From JAIXWP01 sp964428835 (GTDB lineage Bacteria > Bacteroidota > Bacteroidia > Flavobacteriales_D > Sanyastnellaceae): 64,000 bases of DNA. Where the stretch lies: positions 52,734 to 116,733 of the forward strand of contig CAYRZQ010000003.1 of NCBI GenBank assembly GCA_964428835.1, written 5' to 3'. The notes below the pieces were generated by a model that was not told the DNA's origin, did not search any database, and saw only the letters and a list, made by a program, of their open reading frames with translations. How positions within the stretch are numbered: position 1 is the first letter of the stretch; each line of letters opens with the position of its first letter. Both the position numbers and the translations under genes were made by a program. This document shows positions 52,474-61,483 of this stretch, piece after piece.

Positions 52474-53325
52474 TATTTCCACTTCCATCAAAAGCAATCT
52501 CGCGTTAGATTCCGTGGTGATGTCAAGGGAACTAACTTTCCAAATGCCCATGGCGTCGCGCTCACCGAGCTTTTGACCATTGATATTGACATTACCGTTG
52601 ATTACAAAAGCATATACTCCGTGAGTTTTTGGACGGCGTAGCTTGTGCTGAAACTTTTTTCCTTTATCGAAAGAACCCAAATCGAACCAAGCGTCTTGAT
52701 AAATCCAAACACCGGCATCGTCAGGTGAAGGAGAGAGTATTTGTTGTAATTTATTTCTTTCTTCTTTTAATGTAATTTGATCGTAACGAGGCGTAACACC
52801 ACGTTTGTTAGGATAAACCCAAATTTGAAGAAACTTTCCTGGCTTGTCTTTCAGGCCATTCATTTCACTGTGAGTTATACCCGTACCAGCACTCATCACT
52901 TGGATATCGCCAGCCTTTATCACTTGCTCATTACCCATGCTGTCTTTGTGCTTCAAAGCACCTTCAAGCGGAATTGAGATAATCTCCATATTGTCGTGAG
53001 GGTGAGTTCCAAAACCGGTACCGCCGGCGATGATATCATCATTAAGAACGCGGAGTTTTCCAAAGCCCATTCTTTCTGGGTCATAATAATTGGAAAAAGA
53101 AAAGCTATGACGCGTTTGCAACCATCCATGATTGGCTCCACCTCGGGTATTCGCTCGGTGAATCACAAAATTTTCCGCCGCCTCCACCGGAGCAGATGGA
53201 ATGTGATTGAATCCTACGATATCATTGGCGTCCTTATTTTCAACTGCAGCATTCACTGCGGTGCCAGCAAGAGCGATAGCTCCTGTGCCGAGTATTCCCT
53301 TTTTGATAAAATCTTTTCTGTCCAT
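52471..53325 (-). CDS. Pirin family protein with an N-terminal export-like leader
   Basis: This 284-residue bicupin protein has the pirin metal motif in the first cupin: GTHPHDNMEIISIPLEGAL (two His and Glu) and later GTGITHSEMNG; the second cupin is about residues 190-280. Some pirins are quercetin 2,3-dioxygenases, others regulators. The first 26 residues (MDRKDFIKKGILGTGAIALA) look like a Tat-type signal with one Arg replaced by Lys, so export to the periplasm is possible, which is not typical of cytoplasmic pirin. It is convergent with the MBL-rhodanese gene. Confidence 0.83.
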   Translation of the reverse strand: MDRKDFIKKGILGTGAIALAGTAVNAAVENKDANDIVGFNHIPSAPVEAAENFVIHRANTRGGANHGWLQTRHSFSFSNYYDPERMGFGKLRVLNDDIIAGGTGFGTHPHDNMEIISIPLEGALKHKDSMGNEQVIKAGDIQVMSAGTGITHSEMNGLKDKPGKFLQIWVYPNKRGVTPRYDQITLKEERNKLQQILSPSPDDAGVWIYQDAWFDLGSFDKGKKFQHKLRRPKTHGVYAFVINGNVNINGQKLGERDAMGIWKVSSLDITTESNARLLLMEVEI

Positions 53326-53385
53326 GACGATATCAAATTTTGTTTATTCTTGAACGAAATTACAACTTACATAAATTAAACAACA

Positions 53386-54111
53386 TTGATCTACATCAAT
53401 AGTTTACTTTTCTTCATTATTGCCCTGATCTATAGCTCAGCGGGATTTGGCGGCGGTAGTTTATACTTGGCAATACTATCAGAATCTGGCTGGACATCAG
53501 GTATGATTGCAACGACGGGATTGGTCTGTAATCTTCTCGTAACAGGAATTTCGAGTCTTCGGTTTCAAAAAATGGCTTTAATCGACTGGAAAAACGCGGC
53601 TATTTTTCTTGGATTGAGTGCGCCTTTCGCTTACCTGGCAGGAGATTATTCAATGACAGATCGCTCATTTTTCTTAATCCTTGCCACATGTCTTTTCTTG
53701 GCTGCTGTACTCATGATCATTGATTTTAACAAAAACATTTCTTTAAATAAAAAATGGATATATGTTTCATTGCCAATCATAGGCGTAATGTCTGGAATAA
53801 CGGGGATTGGAGGCGGCATCTACCTTGCTCCTTTGCTTCATCTATCGGCTTGGTCAGATGCAAGAAGAATAGCAGCTTTAACCTCTGTTTTCATTGCAGT
53901 TAACTCGATTGCGGGATTGGTGGCGAGGCACGAACAATTGCAGACCATGATTATTGAGCCCTCGTATTTTCTTTTGCCAGCAGCCGTTATTCTGGGCGGC
54001 GCTATTGGCTCAAGACTTTCGTCATCGCTTCTTGCTCCATTAATGATTCGAAGAATTACAGCGGCAATCTTGATTTTTACATCAATAAAGATTTATCTTT
54101 CCCACTTATGA
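53386..54111 (+). CDS. Sulfite exporter TauE/SafE family permease
   Basis: This 241-residue inner-membrane protein has about eight membrane helices in two repeats. The motifs SSAGFGGGSLYLAIL (first repeat) and MSGITGIGGGIYLAPLLHLS (second repeat) define TauE/SafE permeases, which export sulfite or sulfoacetate-type anions. A TTG start at 53386 gives the complete first helix. Its stop overlaps the moaD start (ATGA), making an operon with molybdopterin synthase genes. Sulfite export together with molybdenum-cofactor genes suggests sulfite handling, which is an inference. Confidence 0.82.
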   Translation: MIYINSLLFFIIALIYSSAGFGGGSLYLAILSESGWTSGMIATTGLVCNLLVTGISSLRFQKMALIDWKNAAIFLGLSAPFAYLAGDYSMTDRSFFLILATCLFLAAVLMIIDFNKNISLNKKWIYVSLPIIGVMSGITGIGGGIYLAPLLHLSAWSDARRIAALTSVFIAVNSIAGLVARHEQLQTMIIEPSYFLLPAAVILGGAIGSRLSSSLLAPLMIRRITAAILIFTSIKIYLSHL

Positions 54112-54350
54112 AAGTAAAGTTATTGGCCTTTGGAATTGCCGGAGAAATAATTGGTGCAAATAGCCAATCTATCGAATTACCAGATGGTTCTGATATTAGA
54201 GCTTTGCAAGATTTGCTGTCAGATAAATACCCAGCATTGTCAACCATTCTTGAATATGCGTTGGCAGTGAATAGAAGTTATATTGAAGAAAATATCTTAT
54301 TGAAAGAAGACGACGAGGTGGCAATCATACCACCTGTAAGTGGGGGATAA
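54108..54350 (+). CDS. moaD: Molybdopterin synthase sulfur carrier subunit
   Basis: This 80-residue ubiquitin-like protein ends in the Gly-Gly required for thiocarboxylation (VAIIPPVSGG). The fold start KVKLLAFGIAGEII and the VNRSYIEENILLKEDDEVAI segment fit MoaD. It donates sulfur to precursor Z in molybdopterin synthesis. It overlaps tauE by 4 bp upstream and moaE by 1 bp downstream, so all three genes are coupled. Confidence 0.9.
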   Translation: MKVKLLAFGIAGEIIGANSQSIELPDGSDIRALQDLLSDKYPALSTILEYALAVNRSYIEENILLKEDDEVAIIPPVSGG

Positions 54351-54772
54351 TGATGAGAACCCGATTTGAAATATTAGATACCGCGCTCGATATAGGGGAA
54401 GCAAATGAATGGTTGCGTTCAAATGAAGATGGCGGCGTTTCATTGTTTGTTGGAAACATTCGCGCGTTAAATAAAGGCAAAGAAGTCAAGCGCATTGATT
54501 TTGAAGCATACACAGAAATGGTCTATTCTGAGTTAAACAAAATAGCACACTCACTTTCTTCGAAATATGATATCAATGCCATTTTACTGTTTCATCGTAT
54601 TGGAAGCGTTTATCCAAGTGAAACCGCAGTCATAGCAGGTGTTTCTTCTCCACATCGCAAAGATGCATTCGATGCTACGGTTGAGCTTATGAATGAACTG
54701 AAGCGGGTTGTTCCGATATGGAAAAAGGAAGTTTATTCCGACGGGCACACTTGGATTTCTGCCACTCCTTAG
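54350..54772 (+). CDS. moaE: Molybdopterin synthase catalytic subunit
   Basis: This 140-residue catalytic partner of MoaD shows the MoaE motifs: ANEWLRSNEDGGVSLFVGNI, KRIDFEAYTEMVYSELNKIA, LFHRIGSVYPSETAVIAGVS, SSPHRKDAFDATVELMNELK and PIWKKEVYSDGHTWI, with the conserved Lys residues of the active site. A second ATG 3 bp downstream is an alternative start. Its stop overlaps the stop of the convergent TamL-like gene. Other cofactor genes (moaA, moaC, moeA) are not in the window. Confidence 0.93.
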   Translation: MMRTRFEILDTALDIGEANEWLRSNEDGGVSLFVGNIRALNKGKEVKRIDFEAYTEMVYSELNKIAHSLSSKYDINAILLFHRIGSVYPSETAVIAGVSSPHRKDAFDATVELMNELKRVVPIWKKEVYSDGHTWISATP

Positions 54773-57276
54773 AATGGAAATCCTATACCTAGGTTGAACA
54801 CGCGATTCATGCGGTAGCGCGGGGCGATAGGGGAGTCTGACACATCAGCAAGGAATTGATTGAATTCGTCTTTTGGTTCCCAAAACCAGCGTTCTCCTTC
54901 TATTTTTAATGGGTCTTTAATTTGAAGACCTAAATCAAATCGAACTAAGAAAAGTTCGAAATCAAGACGCAATCCGAAACCAGAACCGATGGCGAGTTCA
55001 GAGAGAAATCTGTCTGTCGAAAAGTCTGCACCAGGGCGATTGGGCTCTTTTCTATACATCCAAATATTTCCGGCATCGACGAAAAAAGCACCTTGAAACA
55101 TTTGAGTTACCTTGAATCTATATTCCACATTAAATTCAAGTTGCACATCACCAATATTATTGAAAGATCTCACCACGGTTGTGTCTCTAAACGATCCAGG
55201 GCCGAGTGTTCTAGCTTGCCAGGCTCGAATACCATTTGCACCACCGCTAAAAAAACTTTCTTCAAAAGGGAGAACATTAAGATTGCGTCCTGCTATACCT
55301 AATCCACCTGCGCCACGAAAGACGACGGTGTTTCGTTCATTTAGATTTATATAAAATCTACTTTCACCATCCACTTTAACATAGTCTGCATACTGAATTC
55401 CGTTGAAATAATAACGGCCTTCTTCGTCTTGTGGAGCGTTAAAGATTCTGGCTAAAGCGGGCGGAATTACCTTACCAGCTAGTTCTAAACCGAGTTTATG
55501 AAGAAAATAAAATCTTTGGTATTTTGCTTTTTGAGTTATTTGAACGAAGTCAACTCCAAAAGAATGGACTAAGTGATTTTGGTATGAGTTGGCAAGAAAG
55601 CTATCATTGAGTCGTCGAAGAAAAGCTTCAAACTCAGGAGACTTTTGAATGCTAATAATGCTCAAATCCCAGTGGGGATAGAACTTTGTTCCTTTGTCTT
55701 TATTCTCTGTAAAGCCCCATTGAGTTCTAAGGAGTGTGAGTGTTCGCTCATAGTCGGGGCGACGCTGATAATTGACTGCGAAAGAGAAATTGGTAAAGGG
55801 CTCGGAGTTCTTCTTAAATCGAAGGAAGGGCATTCCAAGAATTCTAGGGACTCGGAGCGAAATCTCAGGTCCAAATTCGAAAGTGTTGAGCTGGAAGGCG
55901 CGCCTTACTTCTTCACCGCTTGTTTCTTGGGAGGTTTCTTCTGTGATAGCTCTTGTTGCTTCAAAACCAGTAACGATTCGGAAGTCAAATTTTTCTGCGC
56001 CTCTAAATACATTTTTATGCGCCCATAGCAGATTTCCGTACACACCAGTATTTCCAGCGCGGTTTGTCAAACTTGGATTTACGTTGAAAAGTTGTTTTTC
56101 AGATGGATTAAGTCTAATCGCTGCATCTAAAATGTAAACGCCATTTGTATCTGCCGCTGCCCTGGGAAGCATTTGAATGTTTACCGCTCTATTCGTTCCA
56201 AGTTGAGAAAATCTCTTGTAAGTAAGATCCACCTTATCTTTTTGATACATCTCATTGGGAAGAAAGAGGGTGGTATATGATAAGAGGCTTTCTTTAATTT
56301 CAGGTTGGCCATTGTAGATGATTGTGAGGCCCTGGTAAAGCAAGGTGTCTCGAAAGTCCTCATCAGGGTTTAAAGGGTCGCTATTAGTGTAAACAAAAAC
56401 ATTTCCTAAGTAATATTTTTTGTGGTTGTAATAAACTGTACTGTCCTTGCTAGCGCTCAATTGAACTTGTCGAAGTCTGAGTGTAACATCGGCCTTTTTT
56501 CCACCAATGGTGGTGTCGACATCAAAAGAGATAAAGTCTTTGGTAAACTCGAAGTAGCCTCTGTTGTTAAAGTAATTTGCAATTCTATTTCGTTCTGCGT
56601 CGAGCACATCCACGTCGAAAATGTCATTTGATTTTAGTGTAGAAGTCTCCAGCAACTCAGCTTGTCGCTTTGCCATCTGGGTATCTTCAAATAGATATTT
56701 TACTTCACGAATGCGATATGGTTCACCTGGATATACGTGATACCGAAGCTTACATTTTAATCCTTTACGCCAATATATGAGACCTTTGTTTTTATAGACG
56801 ACTTCTGTTTCAACACGGTTGTTGAAATAGCCTCGTTTTTCAAGATAATTGCTCATTTGTTGAGCACTTTTTTCCATTCTATTGCTGTCCAGTTGCGCGG
56901 GAGGCTCTCCAACAGTATAAGCCAGCCACATCCAAAGGCTTTTACATTCTTTCGGCAACTTTCCTTTAGCCTTTCTTCTTGTATTCTTTTTAAAGCATCG
57001 CTCGGAGGCTCTGATTTCACTTCTTTGTAAAGCTTTCGTTGGTACGAGTGTATAGATGCCTAGATTGAATCGCATCAAAGCGACTCTTCGATTAGGCTTT
57101 AGCTTGGTTAATTCTTTGAGCGTGCTTTTGCTTACGGCAAATTCATCGGGCACATCGTGATAAATGATTGCATCTTTCTTCAGATAAATCTCATCTTCTT
57201 GAATTCTGTGAAAGATGGTGCACGACGACAAAAGCGCCGTTAGGACCAACCACCACATTATATTTCTCAAGTGCAT
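54769..57276 (-). CDS. TamL-like BamA-family outer-membrane lipoprotein
   Basis: The frame reaches 57321, but the likely start is the ATG at 57276 (or 57282), placing a lipoprotein signal (HLRNIMWWLVLTALLSSC) at the N-terminus. The result is about 835 residues. POTRA-like domains occupy the first half (about residues 90-350, NYLEKRGYFNNRVETEVVY and NYFNNRGYFEFTKDF), and a surface-antigen beta-barrel fills the rest (FFSGGANGIRAWQARTLGPG; closing strand MNRVFNLGIGFPF). TamL is thought to act with TamB in envelope protein or lipid transport. It is convergent with moaE and divergent from an RNA methyltransferase. Confidence 0.8.
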   Translation of the reverse strand: MHLRNIMWWLVLTALLSSCTIFHRIQEDEIYLKKDAIIYHDVPDEFAVSKSTLKELTKLKPNRRVALMRFNLGIYTLVPTKALQRSEIRASERCFKKNTRRKAKGKLPKECKSLWMWLAYTVGEPPAQLDSNRMEKSAQQMSNYLEKRGYFNNRVETEVVYKNKGLIYWRKGLKCKLRYHVYPGEPYRIREVKYLFEDTQMAKRQAELLETSTLKSNDIFDVDVLDAERNRIANYFNNRGYFEFTKDFISFDVDTTIGGKKADVTLRLRQVQLSASKDSTVYYNHKKYYLGNVFVYTNSDPLNPDEDFRDTLLYQGLTIIYNGQPEIKESLLSYTTLFLPNEMYQKDKVDLTYKRFSQLGTNRAVNIQMLPRAAADTNGVYILDAAIRLNPSEKQLFNVNPSLTNRAGNTGVYGNLLWAHKNVFRGAEKFDFRIVTGFEATRAITEETSQETSGEEVRRAFQLNTFEFGPEISLRVPRILGMPFLRFKKNSEPFTNFSFAVNYQRRPDYERTLTLLRTQWGFTENKDKGTKFYPHWDLSIISIQKSPEFEAFLRRLNDSFLANSYQNHLVHSFGVDFVQITQKAKYQRFYFLHKLGLELAGKVIPPALARIFNAPQDEEGRYYFNGIQYADYVKVDGESRFYINLNERNTVVFRGAGGLGIAGRNLNVLPFEESFFSGGANGIRAWQARTLGPGSFRDTTVVRSFNNIGDVQLEFNVEYRFKVTQMFQGAFFVDAGNIWMYRKEPNRPGADFSTDRFLSELAIGSGFGLRLDFELFLVRFDLGLQIKDPLKIEGERWFWEPKDEFNQFLADVSDSPIAPRYRMNRVFNLGIGFPF

Positions 57277-57282
57277 TATCAT

Positions 57283-57290
57283 TATCTTTC
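57283..57290 (+). promoter_or_regulatory. Possible -7 box of the RNA methyltransferase gene
   Basis: TATCTTTC followed by G resembles TAnnTTTG and lies 21 bp before the ATG at 57312, within the overlap of the two divergent starts. Confidence 0.3.
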
Positions 57291-57311
57291 GGGCCGCAAT
57301 TTCCGACAAAA

Positions 57312-58040
57312 ATGCTACCAATAAAAAAAGACATTAAACTGGTTCGCTCACTGCAACAAAAAAAGTTTCGCAGGGAGCACGGTTTGTTTGTTGCTGAAGG
57401 TCGGAAAATGGTAGAAGAAGGATTAAAAGGAAAATATCGAGTTCATTCAGTTTACTCTACTGACGAGGCTTTCAATAAGGTATATAAAGACTGTTTCCAC
57501 GTTTCTAGCAAGGAAATGGAAATGATGAGCTCTTTATCAACTCCGTCTGATTATTTAGCCGTATACTATAGCGAAACGAACTATTTAGATGAATTAGGTG
57601 AAAGTTTTATTTTGGCCTTAGACGGCATTTCGGATCCTGGGAATTTGGGCACCATCATTAGAACGGCTGAATGGTTTGGTGTTAAATCGATTCTAACCTC
57701 CCTCGATACTGTGGAGCTCTTCAACCCTAAAACCATTCAATCTACGATGGGGAGTATTTTTAGAATGAACGTTCACTCGGTCGATTTAACTCGCGAATTA
57801 GTCAGATACAAATCAAAGGGTTATGAATTGATTGGTGCGGTGTTAGATGGCACTAATGCATTGCAATTTGATTTTCCAACAAAATCAATTCTCGTGATAG
57901 GGAGCGAAAGCCACGGAATTCGACCGAATGTGCTTTCAGAACTTACCGAAAAGATCAGTATTCCTGGTAAAGGTGAGGCTGAATCTTTAAATGCTGCTAT
58001 TGCATGCTCGATTTTGCTTAGTCGTTGGTTTACGAAGTAG
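57312..58040 (+). CDS. TrmH (SpoU) family RNA 2'-O-methyltransferase
   Basis: The frame is open back to 57168, but that would run through the divergent TamL gene; the ATG at 57312 gives the conserved start KKDIKLVRSLQQKKFRREHG and 242 residues. Features are the substrate-binding N-domain and the SPOUT knot: DGISDPGNLGTIIRTAEWFG, SIFRMNVHSVD and LVIGSESHGIRP, SIPGKGEAESLNAAIACSIL for SAM binding. It methylates a ribose in rRNA or tRNA; the target is unknown. Its stop overlaps the convergent DUF4340 gene by 11 bp. Confidence 0.88.
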   Translation: MLPIKKDIKLVRSLQQKKFRREHGLFVAEGRKMVEEGLKGKYRVHSVYSTDEAFNKVYKDCFHVSSKEMEMMSSLSTPSDYLAVYYSETNYLDELGESFILALDGISDPGNLGTIIRTAEWFGVKSILTSLDTVELFNPKTIQSTMGSIFRMNVHSVDLTRELVRYKSKGYELIGAVLDGTNALQFDFPTKSILVIGSESHGIRPNVLSELTEKISIPGKGEAESLNAAIACSILLSRWFTK

Positions 58041-59094
58041 TTTTTTTCTTCAAAAACAATTGGTGCGGAACCAAAATCGGATTGAAAACAAACGTCTGAG
58101 CCAATGCATATTCTCCCGTTTCGGTTTTGGCCCATAGAAAGTCCTTGTCCCATGGCATTATCGAACCGTCAGGGTTGTAGTGTTTTTTGGATGCTCTTTT
58201 TAAATAGAGTTTTAGCTCTTTCTTTTTCTCGGCATTATCGGTGACTCTAATTGAAAATGCTGGCAAAACCTTATCAATACTATCCATTGCCTCTGGTTTG
58301 AGCATGGTATTGTATGAATCTACGTGTACCTTTTTAAAGAGTAATAGATAGTCCTTTACCGCTAATGTGTCAAATTCAGGTACAGACAGATTATATGTCT
58401 CTAATGCTGGCTGATAACCAGTAAAAAGTTTAAGATCGTTTCCTCCTTTGTATTGTATGGCAAACGATCTCTCAGGATTGTAGTTATCGATTACTTCTAC
58501 TTTTGAAAACTCGAGTTGTGGGAATTCGTAATAGCCAGTATATCTCCATTCGTTTTCGTCGGTAAAAAATCTCGGAGTTAAGAATCCAGTGAAGCCCTCC
58601 ATGTGCGTGATATATGGTATTTCAGATCTTCCAATACCTGGTATTTCCAAGACCATCACGGTTCCCATATGATCGGGAGTTGACGAACCTATGTAGTAAA
58701 TCTTTGAAGGTTTGTCTCCACCTTGATAAAACTCTACTTTTTTACCAGCGGAAGCGATAAGGCGAAGCATATTTTCAGAAGCTTTATCATTTAAGCTTCC
58801 ACGGACTTTGATTCTCTTTACTGTATCTAAAATGAGGTTTACCGCGTCTTTTCTTGCTTGCAGTTTCCCATTTAGTTTCCACAAGCTTTGCCCAGGTACT
58901 CTTTCAACCAATACTTTATTGCCTTTACCATCGGAGATGAATATTTTGGTAATAGAAGCTGTATCTGCAATAGCAAAGTCTGCAAGTGGCTGATCGGTCA
59001 ATGTTGACGAAGTATTTTTGGAGTAAACATACCATGCGGCGATGCCAAGCGCTAACAAAATGAATAGAAGAATTAGATTTTTTCGCATGATCAT
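58030..59094 (-). CDS. DUF4340 domain protein in the gldG operon
   Basis: This 354-residue protein has one N-terminal membrane segment (about residues 4-22, NLILLFILLALGIAAWYVY) and an extracytoplasmic DUF4340-like domain: DTASITKIFISDGKGNKVLV, SLWKLNGKLQARKDAVNLIL, VKRIKVRG and later FLTPRFFTDENEWRYTGY. DUF4340 proteins often accompany ABC-2 or Gld-like auxiliary transport genes, which fits its position directly after gldG with no gap. A second in-frame ATG (59088) may be the true start. Function is unknown. Confidence 0.7.
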   Translation of the reverse strand: MIMRKNLILLFILLALGIAAWYVYSKNTSSTLTDQPLADFAIADTASITKIFISDGKGNKVLVERVPGQSLWKLNGKLQARKDAVNLILDTVKRIKVRGSLNDKASENMLRLIASAGKKVEFYQGGDKPSKIYYIGSSTPDHMGTVMVLEIPGIGRSEIPYITHMEGFTGFLTPRFFTDENEWRYTGYYEFPQLEFSKVEVIDNYNPERSFAIQYKGGNDLKLFTGYQPALETYNLSVPEFDTLAVKDYLLLFKKVHVDSYNTMLKPEAMDSIDKVLPAFSIRVTDNAEKKKELKLYLKRASKKHYNPDGSIMPWDKDFLWAKTETGEYALAQTFVFNPILVPHQLFLKKKTTS

Positions 59095-60840
59095 TTACTG
59101 TTTAGCCCACTTTCTTTTTCTCATATATACTTGAACACCCCCAATTAAAAACAAGCTAAGAATAGGGAGAACGGCATTATTTATTTGAATCGCTGTTCTA
59201 TTCTCGGCTACTAATTCTTGATCTAATTTTCTAAGTTTGATGGTTCTAGAGCGGACGCTAATGAGCGCTTGATCATCCAGCAAATAGTTCATACAATTTA
59301 ACAAGAACTCTTTATTATCATAGATTACTCTTTTGGCATAACGGTCAAATCCGAGCGCCTGCGGAACGGGACCTTGTGGGGTATTCATTACTGAGTTGCG
59401 AACCACATCACCGTCTGCGATAACAATCATTGCAGTTGATTTACTCTTATCGCGATAAGCGATTTCGGGGTTGGTTCTAAAGTTATCAGTAATTAAATCT
59501 CTAAATGCAGAAGGAAACTGTCCTTCCATTACAAGAGCCATAATCTGACCTGGCATTCCTCCTTGCTTGAAGTAGTTCATATCTAGTTCTACCACCGAAG
59601 TATTAATTCTAACCGGTGTTTTAAGAGCTTTTGATAAATCGGAAGTTCGAAGCAATGGAATCTTTCTTACATCTGGACTGCTATTTACAGTGTCGATGCT
59701 ACTGGCAAAATCATATTTTATGGGGTCGAGATTGGCTACGATAGGATGTGCGTCAGCAGGAGGAAAGCAAAGTGGCGCATAATACCATGAGAACATTTGT
59801 ATGCTGCGTTGATTTCCCATCGGACCCGCATCGAATGCGATAGGAGCAGCCTGAAAATCGATAACGATATTTCTGTTGATTCGGGCGCCGTATTCAAACA
59901 ACATTTCATACAATCCCATTTCATTGCTCACCCCCATCGTTTGTTGCTGCACCCTTAAACTATCTAAATCAGTCAACACAGGATCCACCATCCATAGAAC
60001 TTTTCCTCCGTTCATTATGAATTGATCAATAATCATCCTGTCTTTATCGCTGAACATGCTATCTGGCTTGGCGATGATCATCGCTTGATATCTGTTGATA
60101 CGATCTGAGACATTGGGTAATTTGTCACTGAGCGCATTCACTTGCTCTTTAATCTCAACAAAATCCACGGCATAATTTTCTTCAATAGCCGTGATATAAT
60201 CACCCATTTCTATTGGAGCCAGTTCTCCATGACCTTGAATAATGGCTATGGCTGGTTTATCCTTCCGCATTGCTTTGCGGATATTACTGGCCAATTCATA
60301 TTCTAAGTTGTTTACCGATGAGTTAATCATTTCATCGCTAGGCTCAGGCATATCGCTCTTGAAAAATTGAACTGGCGTCTCTTTTCCTTCGTACTCAATG
60401 ATGGCTCCTGGCCAAATAAGTTTGTACGTTTCTCCGCCATTTTCTTGAATTGCCAATCTGGTAAACTTTAATCCCTTTTCGAAAAGTGCCTTTTCAGTGT
60501 CGGCAATTACTTTTTTATTTCCACTGCTATAGGGATCGATAAATTCATATTCGATTTGATTGCCGCTGTAATCTCTGAATTCATCAAGACGTTCCTTGAT
60601 GCTTTTTTCAAGTCGTTTAAATCCAGCTGGAAACTCACCAGTTAAATAGCATCGAACATAAACTTTGCTTTTGAGCTCCCCCAGCATTTCTTTGGTAGCA
60701 GGAGTGAGGGTATGCCTTTTTTCCTCCGTGAGGTCTATTTTAAAAAAGACAAATGACATGATGAATGCGCCTAGAAGCACAATCCCAATGGATATTAAAA
60801 GTCTAAAAACGTCGTTTCTTTTGGTCTTCATATACCCCAC
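59095..60840 (-). CDS. gldG: Gliding motility auxiliary ABC transport protein GldG
   Basis: This 581-residue membrane-anchored protein is a GldG homologue: an N-terminal membrane segment (about residues 12-33, FRLLISIGIVLLGAFIMSF), a long extracytoplasmic part with DLTEEKRHTLTPATKEMLGE, RCYLTGEFPAGFKRLEKSIK, the Rossmann-like IAIIQGHGELAPIEMGDYI and GKVLWMVDPVLTDLDSL, and a C-terminal membrane helix. GldG works with GldF and GldA. Here gldF is about 58 kb away, so the usual gldF-gldG pairing is broken. A second in-frame ATG lies at 60831. Confidence 0.87.
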   Translation of the reverse strand: MGYMKTKRNDVFRLLISIGIVLLGAFIMSFVFFKIDLTEEKRHTLTPATKEMLGELKSKVYVRCYLTGEFPAGFKRLEKSIKERLDEFRDYSGNQIEYEFIDPYSSGNKKVIADTEKALFEKGLKFTRLAIQENGGETYKLIWPGAIIEYEGKETPVQFFKSDMPEPSDEMINSSVNNLEYELASNIRKAMRKDKPAIAIIQGHGELAPIEMGDYITAIEENYAVDFVEIKEQVNALSDKLPNVSDRINRYQAMIIAKPDSMFSDKDRMIIDQFIMNGGKVLWMVDPVLTDLDSLRVQQQTMGVSNEMGLYEMLFEYGARINRNIVIDFQAAPIAFDAGPMGNQRSIQMFSWYYAPLCFPPADAHPIVANLDPIKYDFASSIDTVNSSPDVRKIPLLRTSDLSKALKTPVRINTSVVELDMNYFKQGGMPGQIMALVMEGQFPSAFRDLITDNFRTNPEIAYRDKSKSTAMIVIADGDVVRNSVMNTPQGPVPQALGFDRYAKRVIYDNKEFLLNCMNYLLDDQALISVRSRTIKLRKLDQELVAENRTAIQINNAVLPILSLFLIGGVQVYMRKRKWAKQ

Positions 60841-60877
60841 AAAGGTGGTGATGTTTCAACCATCACCAATACACGAT

Positions 60878-61477
60878 TTACCTAAAATTTTTCAATAATA
60901 AATAGTCAATAGCTTTTGGCCCCATGTTGAAGAGTAAATCCACCACCGAAAGTCCGTTTTGGAAGGCATGTCTATCCATAAATACTTGAGGATAGGCTTG
61001 AAGTTCGGGAACAAAAGATGCAGGCTCAAATAAGTTTCGTAAATCACTTAAATTTCCGTCATTTACTGGAGGTGATTGAGCATAAAAAATGTCTAATTTC
61101 ATTCTTTTGGAAGCCCATTCAATAGATTCAATACTTAAGTCAGCTAAAAATGAATGCTTCTTTCCCAGAATATCACATACATCATCGAAGTAATGTTCGA
61201 AATAAGCTGATCTGCCGTACGCGCTTCTTAAGGTCGAAATGTATCCATTGACCCATTTATGGTCAGAGATTCGAATATCCTTTATGGATGTCTTGATACC
61301 CTTTGTGCTATTGACAGGTATAGTAAGCACCACAACACCGTTGACAGCGGAGATAACAAACCGGTTGCGATAAGTTTGCTTCACATAGTTCTCATCTCGA
61401 TCTATCTCGGCGTTGTAAGCCCGTTGATAAGCCCACCAATGCGTAGGTGGGAAGGGACATAAGGGCAGATATTTCAT
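60878..61477 (-). CDS. WbqC-like family protein
   Basis: This 199-residue protein has the WbqC-like signature: LPLCPFPPTHWWAYQRAYNA, YRNRFVISAVNGVVVLTIPV, ISDHKWVNGYISTLRSAYGR with a following SAYFEHYFDD, and SVVDLLFNMGPKAIDYLL near the end. WbqC-like proteins are found in O-antigen loci and are conserved beside lepB in Bacteroidota; their biochemical role is not established. It is 6 bp from lepB and 37 bp from gldG, consistent with one operon. Confidence 0.85.
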   Translation of the reverse strand: MKYLPLCPFPPTHWWAYQRAYNAEIDRDENYVKQTYRNRFVISAVNGVVVLTIPVNSTKGIKTSIKDIRISDHKWVNGYISTLRSAYGRSAYFEHYFDDVCDILGKKHSFLADLSIESIEWASKRMKLDIFYAQSPPVNDGNLSDLRNLFEPASFVPELQAYPQVFMDRHAFQNGLSVVDLLFNMGPKAIDYLLLKNFR

Positions 61478-61483
61478 GTTTTA

